NCBI RefSeq assembly: GCF_001445655.1 | Contig: NZ_LNBE01000001.1 | Span: 187,811-251,810, forward strand | Source of the DNA: Streptomyces roseifaciens | GTDB lineage: Bacteria > Actinomycetota > Actinomycetes > Streptomycetales > Streptomycetaceae | DNA: 64,000 nucleotides | Direction of reading: 5' to 3' | Shown here: positions 42,956-55,600 of the stretch, one piece after another | Position numbering within the stretch: the first letter of the stretch is position 1 | Layout: each line of letters begins with the position of its first letter | Program-made: the position numbers and the translations under genes | Notes under the pieces: model-generated | The model's database searches: none | What the model saw: the letters and a program-made list of their open reading frames with translations, nothing else | What the model was told of the DNA's origin: nothing

Positions 42956-45130
42956 TCAGGAGCTCGTGAGGATGACGAGCTGCTGGGTCGCGCGGGTCAT
43001 CGCGACGTAGCGGTCGACGGCTCCTTCGATGCCCTCGCCGAACGTCTCCGGGTCGATGAGGACGACCAGGTCGAACTCGAGCCCCTTCGACAGCGACGGC
43101 GTCAGCGACCGGACGCGGGAGGTCGCCCGGAACGTGGGGTCGCCGATGACGCAGGCGATTCCGTCGGCATGCGCAGCGAGCCAGGCATCGAGGACCTCGT
43201 CCAGATCCGTAACGGATCCGTGGACGACGGGGATGCCGCTGCTGCGGATGGAGGTCGGCACGTTGGCGTCCGGGAGCGCAGCGCGGATGGCCGGCTCGGC
43301 CTCCGTCATGACCTCTTCCGGCGTGCGGTAGTTGATGCTCAGGGAGGTCACGTTGATCCGGTCGAGCCCGACCCGCTCGAGCCGCTCCTGCCACGACTCC
43401 GTGAACCCGTGCCTTGCCTGGGCGCGGTCACCGACGATGGTGAAGCTCCGGGACGGGCAGCGGAGCAGCAGCATCTGCCACTCGGCGTCGGTCAGTTCCT
43501 GGGCCTCGTCCACGACGATGTGCGCGAACGGGCCGGCGAGCAGGTCCGGTGTGGTGCCGGGCAGCGCGCTCTCGTCGATCAGGGTGTCCTGCAGGTCCTG
43601 TCCGTGCAGCATCCCCATCGCGCCTTCGCTCTCGTCGATGACGACGTTCTGCAGCAGGCTGTCGATGGCGGCGGACCTGCGCGCACGTTCGGCGGCGACA
43701 GAGGCGTCGTGCCGGCGCTTGCGTACGGACGCCCTCGGGTCGCCGAGCCGCTGCCGTGCCGCATCCAGGAGGGGCAGGTCGGACACCGTCCAGGCCTGGG
43801 CGTCCTCGCGCTGCAGTTGGCGAACGTCGTCGGGGCCGAGCCAGGGAGCGCACTTGCGCAGGTAGGCGGGCACCGACCACAGATCTCCGACGAGGTCGCT
43901 CGCCTCGATCATCGGCCACGCACGGTCGAGGGTCCCGGTCAGCTCGCGGTCCTGCAGCAGCGACCTCCGGAGCAGCTCGGGCGGGGCGTCGCTGTCGTCC
44001 TCGTCCATCAGTATGGTGATCAGCTCCTCCCGTATCTGCTCGCGCGCCTCGTTGTGCGGAGTGCCGGGTTCCACCGCTTCGAACGCCGCCGCCCAGTCGG
44101 CGGCGCTCAGCCGGAGGTCGGACCCCCAGGGGGTGGTGATCGTCATTCCCTTGGTGGGCGGCTCCTCGTAGAACCTGACGGCCGCCTCGATCGCCTTCAC
44201 CATGTCCGCGGACGACTTGAGAAGGGCCACGCCCGGGTCGGTCTCGACCGCTGCTCCGGCTCCTTCGGTGACGAGGTCGCGCAGGGTGCAGGTCTGCACG
44301 CCCTCCTCGCCGAGGCTGGGCAGGACATCGGCGACGTAGGCCAGGTAGGGCTGGTGCGGACCGACGAACAGCACGCCACCCCGGCGGTGACCGAGGCGGG
44401 GGTCGGAGTAGAGGAGGTGGGCGGCGCGGTGCAGGGCGACGACGGTCTTGCCCGTACCCGGACCGCCGTCGACGACCAGAGCGCCGCGGGATCCCGCCCG
44501 GATGATGGCGTCCTGGTCGGCCTGGATGGTGGAGAGCACGTCGCGCATCCGGGCCGAGCGGTTGCTGCCCAGGCTGGCGATGAACGCGGACTGGTCGTCG
44601 AGCGCGGCGTGCCCCTCGAGCCCGTCGGCGGTGAACACCTCGTCCCAGTAGTCGCCGATCCGGCCGCGGGTCCAGCGGTACCTGCGGCGGCTCGCCAGAC
44701 CCATCGGGTTGGCGTGGGTCGCCGCGAAGAACGGCTCGGCCGCGGGGGAACGCCAGTCGAGCAGCAGCCGGCGCCCCGTGCTGTCGGTGAGGCCGAGGCG
44801 TCCGATGTACACGGGCTCGGGGCTGTCCGCGGGGACGATGTGTCCCAGGCACAGGTCCAGGCCGAAGCGGCGCAGGGTGCGCAGGCGACTGGTCAGGCGG
44901 TGGATCTCCGCGTCCCGGTCCATCGCCTCCCGGCCGATGCCGCCGGGCGCCTTGCGCGCGACTTCGAGGCGGTCGGTCAGCTCGGCGATCGCCTGCTCGA
45001 GGCTCGCGGAGATGGCCGCGAAGTGCTGCTCGTCGCCTGCGATCAGAGCCGGGTCGGCCTTGGGGGAGAGGTGGTCGGGAAGGGCGAACGCGCTGGTGGT
45101 CAGCGAGTTCATGTCATCAGCCACACGCAC
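42956..45130 (-). CDS. helR: HelR-like UvrD/HelD-family ATPase (RNA polymerase-associated, rifamycin-resistance type)
   Basis: 724 residues. N-terminal coiled-coil (about 25-100), [25 protein letters not shown], Walker [16 protein letters not shown], Walker [16 protein letters not shown], motif GDRAQARHG, and late [16 protein letters not shown] and [13 protein letters not shown]. This is the SF1 HelD layout. Streptomyces HelR binds RNA polymerase and displaces rifamycins. The assignment to HelR rather than general HelD rests on the length, the actinomycete setting and the upstream RAE-like palindrome. GTG 45130 has GGAG 9 nt upstream; ATG 45112 is an alternative. Monocistronic. Confidence 0.85.
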   Translation of the reverse strand: MRVADDMNSLTTSAFALPDHLSPKADPALIAGDEQHFAAISASLEQAIAELTDRLEVARKAPGGIGREAMDRDAEIHRLTSRLRTLRRFGLDLCLGHIVPADSPEPVYIGRLGLTDSTGRRLLLDWRSPAAEPFFAATHANPMGLASRRRYRWTRGRIGDYWDEVFTADGLEGHAALDDQSAFIASLGSNRSARMRDVLSTIQADQDAIIRAGSRGALVVDGGPGTGKTVVALHRAAHLLYSDPRLGHRRGGVLFVGPHQPYLAYVADVLPSLGEEGVQTCTLRDLVTEGAGAAVETDPGVALLKSSADMVKAIEAAVRFYEEPPTKGMTITTPWGSDLRLSAADWAAAFEAVEPGTPHNEAREQIREELITILMDEDDSDAPPELLRRSLLQDRELTGTLDRAWPMIEASDLVGDLWSVPAYLRKCAPWLGPDDVRQLQREDAQAWTVSDLPLLDAARQRLGDPRASVRKRRHDASVAAERARRSAAIDSLLQNVVIDESEGAMGMLHGQDLQDTLIDESALPGTTPDLLAGPFAHIVVDEAQELTDAEWQMLLLRCPSRSFTIVGDRAQARHGFTESWQERLERVGLDRINVTSLSINYRTPEEVMTEAEPAIRAALPDANVPTSIRSSGIPVVHGSVTDLDEVLDAWLAAHADGIACVIGDPTFRATSRVRSLTPSLSKGLEFDLVVLIDPETFGEGIEGAVDRYVAMTRATQQLVILTSS

Positions 45131-45189
45131 TTAGTGGATCTCCGATTTCGGCAGGTTCTGAGCTGGGTCCGTGATTGTGCCCCACTGCC

Positions 45190-45210
45190 GGGGCCTTGCC
45201 GCAAGGCCCC
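45190..45210. promoter_or_regulatory. Perfect inverted repeat resembling a rifamycin-associated element (RAE)
   Basis: Arms GGGGCCTTGC and GCAAGGCCCC meet at a single central C. It sits 60 bp upstream of the helR start. Rifamycin-associated elements are GC-rich inverted repeats (about 19 bp) found before rifamycin-inactivating or helR genes, and the core and position match my recollection of them. Confidence 0.75.
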
Positions 45211-45232
45211 CTGTGCGCTATAAGTTAAGAGT

Positions 45233-45259
45233 GGCAAGGAGTGGGTACACCTCCTTGCC
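45233..45259. terminator. Hairpin, possible terminator of the MDMPI gene
   Basis: 9-bp arms GGCAAGGAG / CTCCTTGCC with a 9-nt loop, located between the RAE-like palindrome and the convergent end of the gene at 45441. The 45131-45440 interval (310 bp) otherwise holds no supported gene. Confidence 0.45.
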
Positions 45260-45440
45260 TTCGTCGTCCGCTCCGGACGGCCAATCCCTCCGCGCATCGG
45301 CGGCGATGCCGGGGTCGGTTTCCGAGACTGACTCGGTGTCGGCATCCACCGAGTCCGGGTGCACGGACAAGTAATCGCACGCCGTCATGGCGTCATGGCG
45401 TCCCAGCTCCGGCCGATGGCACTGTCGAGGTTTCCGAATA

Positions 45441-46145
45441 TCAGGCGCCAGCTGTCGCGCCTTCTCGCCCGCACCCTTGGCGCAGCGCCTCCTTCACGGG
45501 TCGGGTGAAACGGCTGCTCGGCTCGCCTCGGAGCCGGCCTTCCGGAAGCCTGCGGCCGTAGGCCAGCAGCAGGAGGTCCTGGGCGATGCCGTACACGGGC
45601 GAGCCGGAGCCGTACGACCAGTCGAGATCCTCGGCGCACAGCCGCACTCCGTCGAGGTCGGCGCCGAAGAACTTCAGGCTGCTGGGCCGGATCTCGTCGA
45701 GCAGGATGTGCAGCCGGTCCTCGGGGATGCGCCGGTCGAGGCCGAGGGCGACGGTGATGTCCAGCCCGTGAACCACGTCGTGGCCGAGCGCCGCCGCGAA
45801 CCCGCCGACCGGGGGCGTCCAGGGATGGTCGGCGTTGTCCCGTAGGAAGGCGGCGAGCGCGGTGGTGGAATGGGCGGCCGCATCCCTGCGCGCGACCCGG
45901 TCGGTCATACGGTGAAGGTTCCCGCGCGCCTTGACCAACTCGCCGAGTGTCACGGGCAGGGAGAGCCGGAACCCCATCGACATGTGCGCCGCGACCTCGC
46001 GAACGCGCCACCCTGCGCACAGGCTCTGCTCGTTCCACTGGTCGGTTCGCAGAGTGTCGAGCAGGCCGGCCAGTTCTCGGCGTTCCGCCGCGATCGCGGC
46101 CCTGACCTCGGTGCTCTTCCTTTTGCGGGCTGTCGCGTTCTCCAT
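45441..46145 (-). CDS. Maleylpyruvate isomerase N-terminal-like (DinB/MDMPI) protein
   Basis: 234 residues. Four-helix-bundle pattern with VRAAIAAERRELAGLLDTL, LCAGWRVREVAAHMSMGFR (His ligand) and AAALGHDVVHGLDITVAL (His-x3-His). The fold binds a divalent metal and includes mycothiol-dependent isomerases and transferases in actinomycetes. ATG 46145 is chosen; no strong ribosome site. Divergent from the LysR regulator with 71 bp between, so probably its target. Confidence 0.75.
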   Translation of the reverse strand: MENATARKRKSTEVRAAIAAERRELAGLLDTLRTDQWNEQSLCAGWRVREVAAHMSMGFRLSLPVTLGELVKARGNLHRMTDRVARRDAAAHSTTALAAFLRDNADHPWTPPVGGFAAALGHDVVHGLDITVALGLDRRIPEDRLHILLDEIRPSSLKFFGADLDGVRLCAEDLDWSYGSGSPVYGIAQDLLLLAYGRRLPEGRLRGEPSSRFTRPVKEALRQGCGREGATAGA

Positions 46146-46216
46146 GTGATCAAGCCTGCGGCCGTCGGATCGATAGCGCCAGTAGATAGTTCTGCTGCCA
46201 CCTAGAATCATTGCTT

Positions 46217-47134
46217 ATGGAGCTTCGCCAGCTGCGCTACTTCGTCTGCGTCGTCGAGGAGGGCGGTTTCACCCGAGCCGCCGCCCGGCTGCACCTGGCC
46301 CAGCCGGGCCTGAGCGCACAGATCCGCCAGCTGGAGAAGGAGCTGGGGCAGCCCCTGCTCGACCGCTCCGGCCGGTCGGTGACTCTGACCGAGGTGGGCC
46401 GGGCGGTCCTGCCGTACGCCCGCGCCGCACTGGCCGCTGCGGAGTCGGTGCAGCAGACGGTGGATGCGTACACGGGGCTGCTGCGCGGCCGGGTCACGCT
46501 CGGGCTGGTCTCCGGAGCCACCGGCCATGTCTTCGATATCGCCGCTTTACTCGCGGACTTCCACGACGTGCACCCCTCGGTGGAGGTGGCACTCACCGAG
46601 GACACCACGGAGCGGATGCAGGCCGCGCTCCTGGCCGGCGAGCTCGACATCGCCGTTCTCGGGACGGCAGAGGAGGTGCCTCCGCCCGGAGCGGTCTTCC
46701 AGACGGTGATCGACGTCCCGCTGGTTGCCGCTGTTGCGCCCGGCGATCCGCTTCTCGACGGCTTCGACGGCGCGAGTGTCCCGCTTGCCGGTCTCCGCGA
46801 CCGGCCGCTGATCTGCCTGCCGCGCGGCACCGGGGTGCGCGCGGCGCTCGAACGCGGTTGTGTGCAGGCGGGATTCCGGCCCCGGGTCACCTTCGAGGCG
46901 GCAGCGCCCCATGTGCTTGCACAGCTCGCCGCGCGGGGCTTGGGCATCGCCGTGCTCCCTGCCGGCGAGGACGAATCCTCCCTCAACGGACAGCTCCGCA
47001 CCCTGCGGATCGTCCGGCCCGAGATGCGTGCCCGCATCGCGCTCGCCTGGCAGGCCAACGGTCCTTCGAGCCCCGCGGCCCGGGTACTCCTCGACCGCCT
47101 GCGCGAAGCCGTCCCCAAGCCACCCGAGACCTAG
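46217..47134 (+). CDS. LysR-family transcriptional regulator
   Basis: 305 residues. Classic LysR head MELRQLRYFVCVVEEGGFTRAAARLH, QPGLSAQIRQLEKELGQPLL, then a periplasmic-binding-like co-inducer domain (VTLGLVSGATGHVFDIAALL). ATG 46217 follows TAGAAT (46203-46208) by 8 nt, with no ribosome site, so probably leaderless. The region between it and the divergent MDMPI gene carries a repeated GATAG that could be part of its binding site. Confidence 0.9.
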   Translation: MELRQLRYFVCVVEEGGFTRAAARLHLAQPGLSAQIRQLEKELGQPLLDRSGRSVTLTEVGRAVLPYARAALAAAESVQQTVDAYTGLLRGRVTLGLVSGATGHVFDIAALLADFHDVHPSVEVALTEDTTERMQAALLAGELDIAVLGTAEEVPPPGAVFQTVIDVPLVAAVAPGDPLLDGFDGASVPLAGLRDRPLICLPRGTGVRAALERGCVQAGFRPRVTFEAAAPHVLAQLAARGLGIAVLPAGEDESSLNGQLRTLRIVRPEMRARIALAWQANGPSSPAARVLLDRLREAVPKPPET

Positions 47135-47158
47135 ACGGCGAGTTTGTCGGTTGAGCGC

Positions 47159-48214
47159 TCATCTGCAGGCGGCGAGGAGTACCAGCGTCCCGCAGGTGAG
47201 TGCGTAGGTGGCGAGCCCGGCCCAGGCGCCATGGTGGCTCGCTCGCTCCGCCTGGGCGACGCTGCCTCCCCGGCTGGTCCAGCGCCAGGCGAGGACGGTG
47301 CCCGCCACGGCGAGGAGGAGGCAGGCGAGGGTGATGAGGTGGAGCCAGTCGATGAGGGTCAGCCCGTTGAAGCTGGTGATCACGTCGTCGGCCTGCTGCA
47401 TGTTGAGCACCACGACGAACAGCCCGCCGCCCAGGACGCCGAGCCGGCTGTGGACGCCTTCCAGCCTCTCCGAGGTCGCCGGTTCTTCGTGGCGGGAGGA
47501 GACGAGGAAAGTGGAGACGGCGATGAGCAGGGCGAGGTAGAGGGGAGTGGTGAGCTTCCAGAAGGTAGTGAGGCTGGAGCGTTCCAGGTCGATCTGGATG
47601 CGTACACGGTTGTAGGTGCTGCCGTGCTTGAGGCTGCGGTCGCCGTAGGTGGTGGTGTAGTGCTTGTCGGCGGTGACCAGCCGGAACCCGGAGATCCGCC
47701 AGCCCCGCGGGCGGATCTCCGGATTGAGCTGTGAATCGGCGTTGTTCACGGTGAAGCGGAAATGGCCGGTGTCCTGCGGTGCGGTGAGGAGCACCTCGAT
47801 GCGGTGGCGGTCGAAGGGGAAGTCGCGGACGTCCCAGTCCTGCCGGAAACTGGACTGCACCCGCACCTGGTCCAGCACTTGGCCGTCCTGGTCGATCAGG
47901 TTGGGCTCGGAGGTGTCGGGGTCGTCGGCATTGGAGAAGGACACCTGCGGCAGGGGATCGGCACGGCGGTCGGGGCAGATGGTCCACAGCCACAGCCGCG
48001 CGGAGAACCTTCCTTTGGCCGGGTCGATGTCGTACAGGTCGCTGATGTAGGTGCTCAGTTCACACCGGACGACGCCGGCTCGGTTGGGTATACCGGTGGC
48101 CGCAGCCGGGGTGGTGGGCAGCCAGAACGCACAGGCGGCGAAGACTGTGAGCAGCAGGACCGATGCGGGGGACGGCCGGACAAGGTGCTTTCGGGCGAGG
48201 GTCATCGCAGCCAT
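47159..48214 (-). CDS. Prokaryotic pentameric ligand-gated ion channel (Cys-loop receptor) homologue
   Basis: 351 residues. Signal peptide (1-39), then a beta-rich extracellular domain with two Cys (51, 80) and WDVRDFPFDRHRIEVLL, the FPFD turn of pLGIC receptors (132-135). Four membrane helices follow: M1 about 219-239 (TFWKLTTPLYLALLIAVST), M2 257-276 (RLGVLGGGLFVVVLNMQQ), M3 286-310 (TLIDWLHLITLACLLLAVAG), M4 330-350. That order and the S/N-x-L-TL-x-D-x-L-H link between M2 and M3 match the GLIC/ELIC-type layout. Ligand and ion selectivity unknown. ATG 48214 has no clear ribosome site; ATG 48205 is possible. Convergent with LysR. Confidence 0.75.
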   Translation of the reverse strand: MAAMTLARKHLVRPSPASVLLLTVFAACAFWLPTTPAAATGIPNRAGVVRCELSTYISDLYDIDPAKGRFSARLWLWTICPDRRADPLPQVSFSNADDPDTSEPNLIDQDGQVLDQVRVQSSFRQDWDVRDFPFDRHRIEVLLTAPQDTGHFRFTVNNADSQLNPEIRPRGWRISGFRLVTADKHYTTTYGDRSLKHGSTYNRVRIQIDLERSSLTTFWKLTTPLYLALLIAVSTFLVSSRHEEPATSERLEGVHSRLGVLGGGLFVVVLNMQQADDVITSFNGLTLIDWLHLITLACLLLAVAGTVLAWRWTSRGGSVAQAERASHHGAWAGLATYALTCGTLVLLAACR

Positions 48215-48431
48215 ATGGCCCTATTGTTGCCCGGCCCGGGATCGCTGGGGTGACCTCACCGGGCGAAGGCGCCGGTGTGAGGGACACACCTTCTGAACTG
48301 TTCGACGAACGCACGGAAGGAGTCGGCCCAGAGGGTGGCCGCGGGGCCGGGGGCGCGTGAGGCGTTCGCACAGGGTGGCGGCGAGTTCCTCGGCCCCGGC
48401 CGGGTGGGGAGACCCAGGTCACATCAGCCCA

Positions 48432-48458
48432 TGTCACAGGGGGCCGAGCTACCTCGTC
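48432..48458 (+). promoter_or_regulatory. ECF41-type promoter
   Basis: TGTCACA (48432-48438), 16 nt, CGTC (48455-48458). This is the published promoter form for ECF41 sigma factors. It lies 40 bp before the carboxymuconolactone decarboxylase gene, and an ECF41 sigma gene follows. Confidence 0.75.
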
Positions 48459-48497
48459 TCAGGGGTGTAACCACGAACGACCACCGAGGAGCACACC

Positions 48498-48971
48498 ATG
48501 GACGCGCGACTGAACTTCCTCACCGACCCGGCCACCGGCAAGGCCATCAAGCACTTCATGGCGGTGGGCAAGATCCTCAAGGACTCGCCGCTGCCGACCG
48601 CAACGCAGGAACTGGTGTCGCTGCGCGTGAGCCAGATCAACGGCTGCGCCGTCTGCATCGACATGCACACCAAGGAGGCCGCCGCTGCCAGCGAGTCCTC
48701 GGTGCGGCTGAACCTGGTGGCGGCGTGGCGGGAGGCGACGGTCTTCACCGAGGCCGAGCGTGCCGCGCTGGAGCTGGCGGAGGAGGGGACCCGGGTCGCG
48801 GACGCGGCCGGCGGGGTGAGTGACGAGGTGTGGGCGCACGCCGCCAAGCACTACGACGAGGAGCAGCTCAACGCCCTGGTCATCCTGATCTCCTTCATGA
48901 ACATGGCGAACCGGTTCAATGTCATCACCCGGCAGCCGGCCGGCGACTACAAGGCCGGGCAGTTCCACTGA
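48498..48971 (+). CDS. Carboxymuconolactone decarboxylase (AhpD-like) family protein
   Basis: 157 residues. All-helical AhpD fold with the redox/proton-relay motif INGCAVCIDMHTK (CxxC-xxx-H). This family includes alkylhydroperoxidase partners and is the commonest neighbour of ECF41 sigma factors. GAGGAG lies 8 nt before ATG 48498. Preceded by the ECF41 promoter and followed, 158 bp on, by the sigma gene. Confidence 0.9.
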   Translation: MDARLNFLTDPATGKAIKHFMAVGKILKDSPLPTATQELVSLRVSQINGCAVCIDMHTKEAAAASESSVRLNLVAAWREATVFTEAERAALELAEEGTRVADAAGGVSDEVWAHAAKHYDEEQLNALVILISFMNMANRFNVITRQPAGDYKAGQFH

Positions 48972-49129
48972 GAGCGGCATCAGCAACCGGCTCGGGGCCC
49001 GGCTGCGGGCTCCGGGCCCTCGGGCCAGGGGCGTTACTCTGGCCCGCCGGTGGTCCGGATGATCATCAGAGGACGCCTGCGCCGAAGCACACGGCCAGGT
49101 GAGAGGGCTTCAGGGGGAGAGGATTCGGC

Positions 49130-50053
49130 GTGAGCAAGGTTGAGGAGTTCGAGGAGCTGCGGCCGCTGCTGTTTTCGATCGCCTATCGGATTCTGGGCAG
49201 CGTGAGCGAGGCCGAGGACGCGGTGCAGGAGACATGGCTGCGCTTCGACGGCTCGTCGACCCGGCCCACGTCGACCAAGGCGTTTCTGTCGGCGGCGGTG
49301 ACACGGATCTCGATCGATGTGCTGCGTTCCGCGCGGGTGCGGCGGGAGGAGTACGTCGGGCCGTGGTTTCCCGAGCCGCTGCTGAGCGATCCGTATCAGG
49401 ATCCGGCGCGGTCGGTGGAGTTGGCCGACTCGGTGTCGATGGCGGCGCTGCTGTTGCTGGAGCGGCTCAGCCCGCTGGAGCGGGCGGTCTTCCTGCTGCG
49501 GGAGGTGTTCGCCTTCGGGTTCGACGAGGTCGCCGTGGCGGTGGGCCGTTCGGAGGCGGCATGCCGGCAGCTGCTGGTGCGGGCGCGGCGGCACATGGAG
49601 GACGGGCGGCCGCGCTTCGCAGCGGACCGTGAGGAGCGCCAGGAGCTGGCGACGCGGTTCTTCGACGCGCTGAAGAACGGTGATGTGGGCGGGCTGCAGA
49701 ATCTGCTGGCCGCCGACGTGCAGATGGTCGGGGACGGCGGCGGCAAGGCCCCGCAGCTGGCCAGGGCCATCGTGGGTGCGGAGAACGTGGCCCGGTTGCT
49801 GGGCACGGTCTACCCCTGGCTGGTCCGGATCGACGTGTCGTTGGAGCCGCACGAGGTCAACGGCCAGCCCGGCGCGATCTTCCGGGACCGGGACGGCAAG
49901 GTGCTCCACACCATGGTCCTCGACGTGCTCGACGGGCAGATCCAGACGATCCGCTCGGTGATCAACCCCGACAAGCTCGGCCACATCGGGCCGGTCGCCG
50001 ACGCCTGGGCCGTCGACCGCGAGGTGAAGCAGGTCCGCCGGCAGTCGAACTGA
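49130..50053 (+). CDS. ECF41-group (SigJ-like) RNA polymerase sigma factor
   Basis: 307 residues. Sigma-2 (FSIAYRILGSVSEAEDAVQETWLRF), sigma-4 (LSPLERAVFLLREVFAFGFDEVAVAVG) and a long C-terminal SnoaL-like domain. The group's hallmark residues are present: the linker WFPEPL (79-84, WLPEPL in most) and NPDKL (279-283) near the end. In this group the C-terminal domain takes the place of an anti-sigma factor. GTG 49130 has GGGGGAGAGG upstream. It should read the promoter at 48432-48458. Confidence 0.9.
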   Translation: MSKVEEFEELRPLLFSIAYRILGSVSEAEDAVQETWLRFDGSSTRPTSTKAFLSAAVTRISIDVLRSARVRREEYVGPWFPEPLLSDPYQDPARSVELADSVSMAALLLLERLSPLERAVFLLREVFAFGFDEVAVAVGRSEAACRQLLVRARRHMEDGRPRFAADREERQELATRFFDALKNGDVGGLQNLLAADVQMVGDGGGKAPQLARAIVGAENVARLLGTVYPWLVRIDVSLEPHEVNGQPGAIFRDRDGKVLHTMVLDVLDGQIQTIRSVINPDKLGHIGPVADAWAVDREVKQVRRQSN

Positions 50054-50146
50054 CCCCGGGAGTGGCGGCGGGCGTCCGGGTGAACGGCGTGAAGGCGATG
50101 CCGTGGGCGCTGAAGGGGTGCGTACGACCAAAGGTCTTGCATGCGG

Positions 50147-50178
50147 CCGGGCCCCGCACCGATACGTGCGGGGCCCGG
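50147..50178. terminator. Bidirectional hairpin terminator
   Basis: 13-bp stem CCGGGCCCCGCAC / GTGCGGGGCCCGG, 6-nt loop, between the sigma factor (ends 50053) and katG (ends 50238). Confidence 0.85.
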
Positions 50179-50237
50179 CGGTGGCAGCCAAGGCGCCAGT
50201 CAAGGCGGCTGACGGGACGGCTGACGGGGCATCGCGC

Positions 50238-52628
<2,391 letters not shown>

Positions 52629-52636
<8 letters not shown>

Positions 52637-55600
52637 GCTGCGCGGCGGACGTCGTGGCGCAGTTCTTGAGTGCGTCCCAGATGCCCTCGCCGAGAGACTC
52701 GAAGAGCTTCTCCGGGTTGTCCTTGAGCCAGGAGACGATGCCGTCCCACTTGTCGATCGTGAACTGCTGGTCGAAGTGGAACTGGACCAGGTGCACGTCG
52801 AGCAGATAGGCGTCGCAGCTCGCCGTCAAGTGCAGATTGACACCGTTTCCGTCGACAGTGAGGTCGAAGCCGCCCTCAGCGTGGATGCCGACCAGGTTTC
52901 CGGCCGGGATCGGGATGCCACCGAGCACCACACCCCGGGGAATCTTGACATCGAAGCCCAGCTTGACGTTGGCCGAGGCGTGCAGCCCCGTGCTGCTGAG
53001 GCTGCAGCTCATGTCGCCGTGGAGGATGTCGAGCAGGTCCGCGGCGATCGTGAAGGCGAAGCCCTCGTTGCCGAGCTGCGCCTCGATCGAGGCCGACAGG
53101 CCGAGGAGGTCGAGGTTGCCGGAGAGGGAGAAGATCACCGGCGGAAGCTTGCCGGTCCGGATGCCCCGGGTGTCGAGGAGGTACTGGGGGCCCTTGTTTT
53201 TGCTCGCGTCCGAGAAGGTGAGGACGTTGCCCAACTTCATCGGCTGGGCGATGGCGCTGTACGCGTAGAGGCCCTCGTCGCTGACGTTGACTTCGAAGCG
53301 CCAGTTGTTGCCGAAGAAGTCGATGTCGCCCTTGGCGTAGAAGCCCTGCTTCCACTCCTCGCCGGTCTCCCGGTTGGTCCAGCCGTTGGGATCGATGACC
53401 ACGCAGATCGCCAGCTTGTGGAGCACGATCTGCTGCAGGAAGGAGAGCCAGTCCGGTGGGGCGACGAGGACGGCGAGCATCTCCCAGACCGAGATGCCGG
53501 TGTCCTTGTGGACGGTCCCCAGATCGAAGTGGAAGACGGTGACGAAGGGCTCCGGATTGAACCCGCCTTCGATGTCCAGGTCGAGGGTGGCCTCTCCGAT
53601 GATCACCGACCCGCCCGCGCCCAGGGTGAGCCCGGTTTCCGCCCCGTAGCCGATCTGCATGTAGAAGTAGTGGACGTCGAACCCTTCGACGCCGAAAGCG
53701 TTCTTCCACGTGGGGCGATCGTCACCGGAGGGCGGCGCGGAGAGCCCGGCGAGGCGGCTCGCGGTGTCGCGCACGAGGCTGTACGCGGTCCCGCCCGTCC
53801 GGTGGGGCGTGGCGTCATGGACGAGGCGGCCGTCGGCTCCAAGGATCGGATCCGCGGTGAGCAGGGTGTGCCCGGGTTCCCGGAGCGCGTAGGCCAACTG
53901 GTGCGGGGCGGGCCGTCCGGCGGCTTCCTCAGCCCCGGAGCCGGCGGCGGGCTTGAGCACCAGGAAGAGGTGGAACTCCGTGCCCTTGAGGGACCCTCCG
54001 GCCACGAACTGCAGCAGGGTCGCGGGCGCGGAGCCGACGGCCGGGACGGTGAAGTTCCACGAGGTCTGGAGGGACACTTCCCGCTGTGCCGGGCGGAACG
54101 CGAGGGTCAGGCCGCCGAAGCCGTCCCGGGTCTTCTGCTCCGCGATGGACGCAGTGAACTCGGACTCCTGGACCGGCGTGGTGAGCCGGGCCGTCAGGTG
54201 TATGCCACTGGCGTCCTGGAACAGCTCTTTCAGGGGCGCCAGCGGGCCCGTCAGGCCCAGTTCGGTGAAGAACGTGAGGCCCTTGCCGAGTGTGGACGGC
54301 AGGGTTTCGGGCGGGCTGGCGCCGGCATCGACGGTGACACCGTCGGCGGAGCTGACGGCGAGCCCGGATTTGGCGAAGGTGATGCCGTCGAGGAAGCCGA
54401 GCACCGGGGCCCAGTCCGACACCTTTCCCGGGGACCAGACCCAGTCCTTCTGCCAGAACGCGGCGGCGAACAGCGTGCCGCCCTCCGCCTTCTTGGCCGC
54501 CTTGCCGAAGAACGTCAGCTGCGCCTCGGCGAACGTCGCCGTGGTGCTGACCGTCAGCTCGTAGCTCTTGCCCGAGGCCGGCTGCCCCGACAGCGCGTTC
54601 CCCAGGCGTACGGTCACGGCCGGCTGGAGCAGGGAGACCCGAGGCAGGCCGTCGGGCAGCGCCACGTCGGCCTGGCAGGCCAGGGACTTCAGGAGTGCGG
54701 TCAGGTCGACGTCGGGGAAGTTCCCGTCGAGCTCGAAGGCACCGGGGATGGTCCATGCGGCGGAGAACTTCACGGAGTCGTCGCCGTTGCCGCCCTGGGC
54801 GGGGCCGAGCTCGGCATTGGCCGACAAGGTGCCGGTGGTCCGCGAGCCGCCGTTCGGGGCGTCGGCTGTCCCCTCCAGTTGCTGCACCGTGCTGCCGCCG
54901 GCGCCCTCACCGCCCTCGCGCGCCAGCTTCAGCCCGGCCTCGGTGAGGCTGATGCGGGCGGCGCCGATGTCGATGTGCCAGTCGGAGGAGACGGACGCTT
55001 CGACCTCGTACGTGCCTTTCTTGGGTGTCGCCGTGCCGGAGAATTTTTTCAGCGTCAGCTCGGGCACGCCGGTGAGGTCGGCGCGCGGCAGGAAGTGATG
55101 GAGCACGCCCCGCAGTTCGGCGGGTGTGCTCTCGTCGAGAGCGAGCTCGAACGTGCCGGGCGGTATCTTCGCTGTGGTGTGGAGGCTGAAGTCGCCCGCG
55201 ACGGTGAAGTCGCCGCGCCCGGTGACCTCCGCCGTGCGGGATGGCTGGAGCGGATTCGTGACGGTCAGGGTGGCGCCGACGCCGGTCAGGGCCAGGTCGT
55301 CGCCCATGATCGGCCATGTGGTGCCGGGCGTGGTCTCGACGGTGGCCTTGACCTGGGTCAGGGCCGCTGCCAGCCCGCCCTTGCCGAACGCTGCGGGGTC
55401 GATGGTGGCGGTGATCTCGGTGAGGCGGACGGAGTCGCCGAGTGCGAAGCCCTCCTGGTCGACGAGCTGGTGGACCGCCGCGCCAGTGCCGTTCCAGGCG
55501 GCGAGGTCGACCGGGGTGAGCCGCTCGGGGAACCGGTCGGCGGTGAGGGCGAGGACGCCGCCGCCGGACGGAAGCGGAGCACTGATCGTCGCCCCGACCG

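Noticed and set aside
45190..45210. The helR palindrome as a simple terminator
   Set aside because: It has a single central base and lies directly before a gene start with no gene ending against it, which suits an operator rather than a hairpin loop.
45171..45374. Short plus-strand frame next to the RAE-like palindrome
   Set aside because: Includes the palindrome and a hairpin, has no ribosome site and reads as low-complexity Ser-rich sequence.
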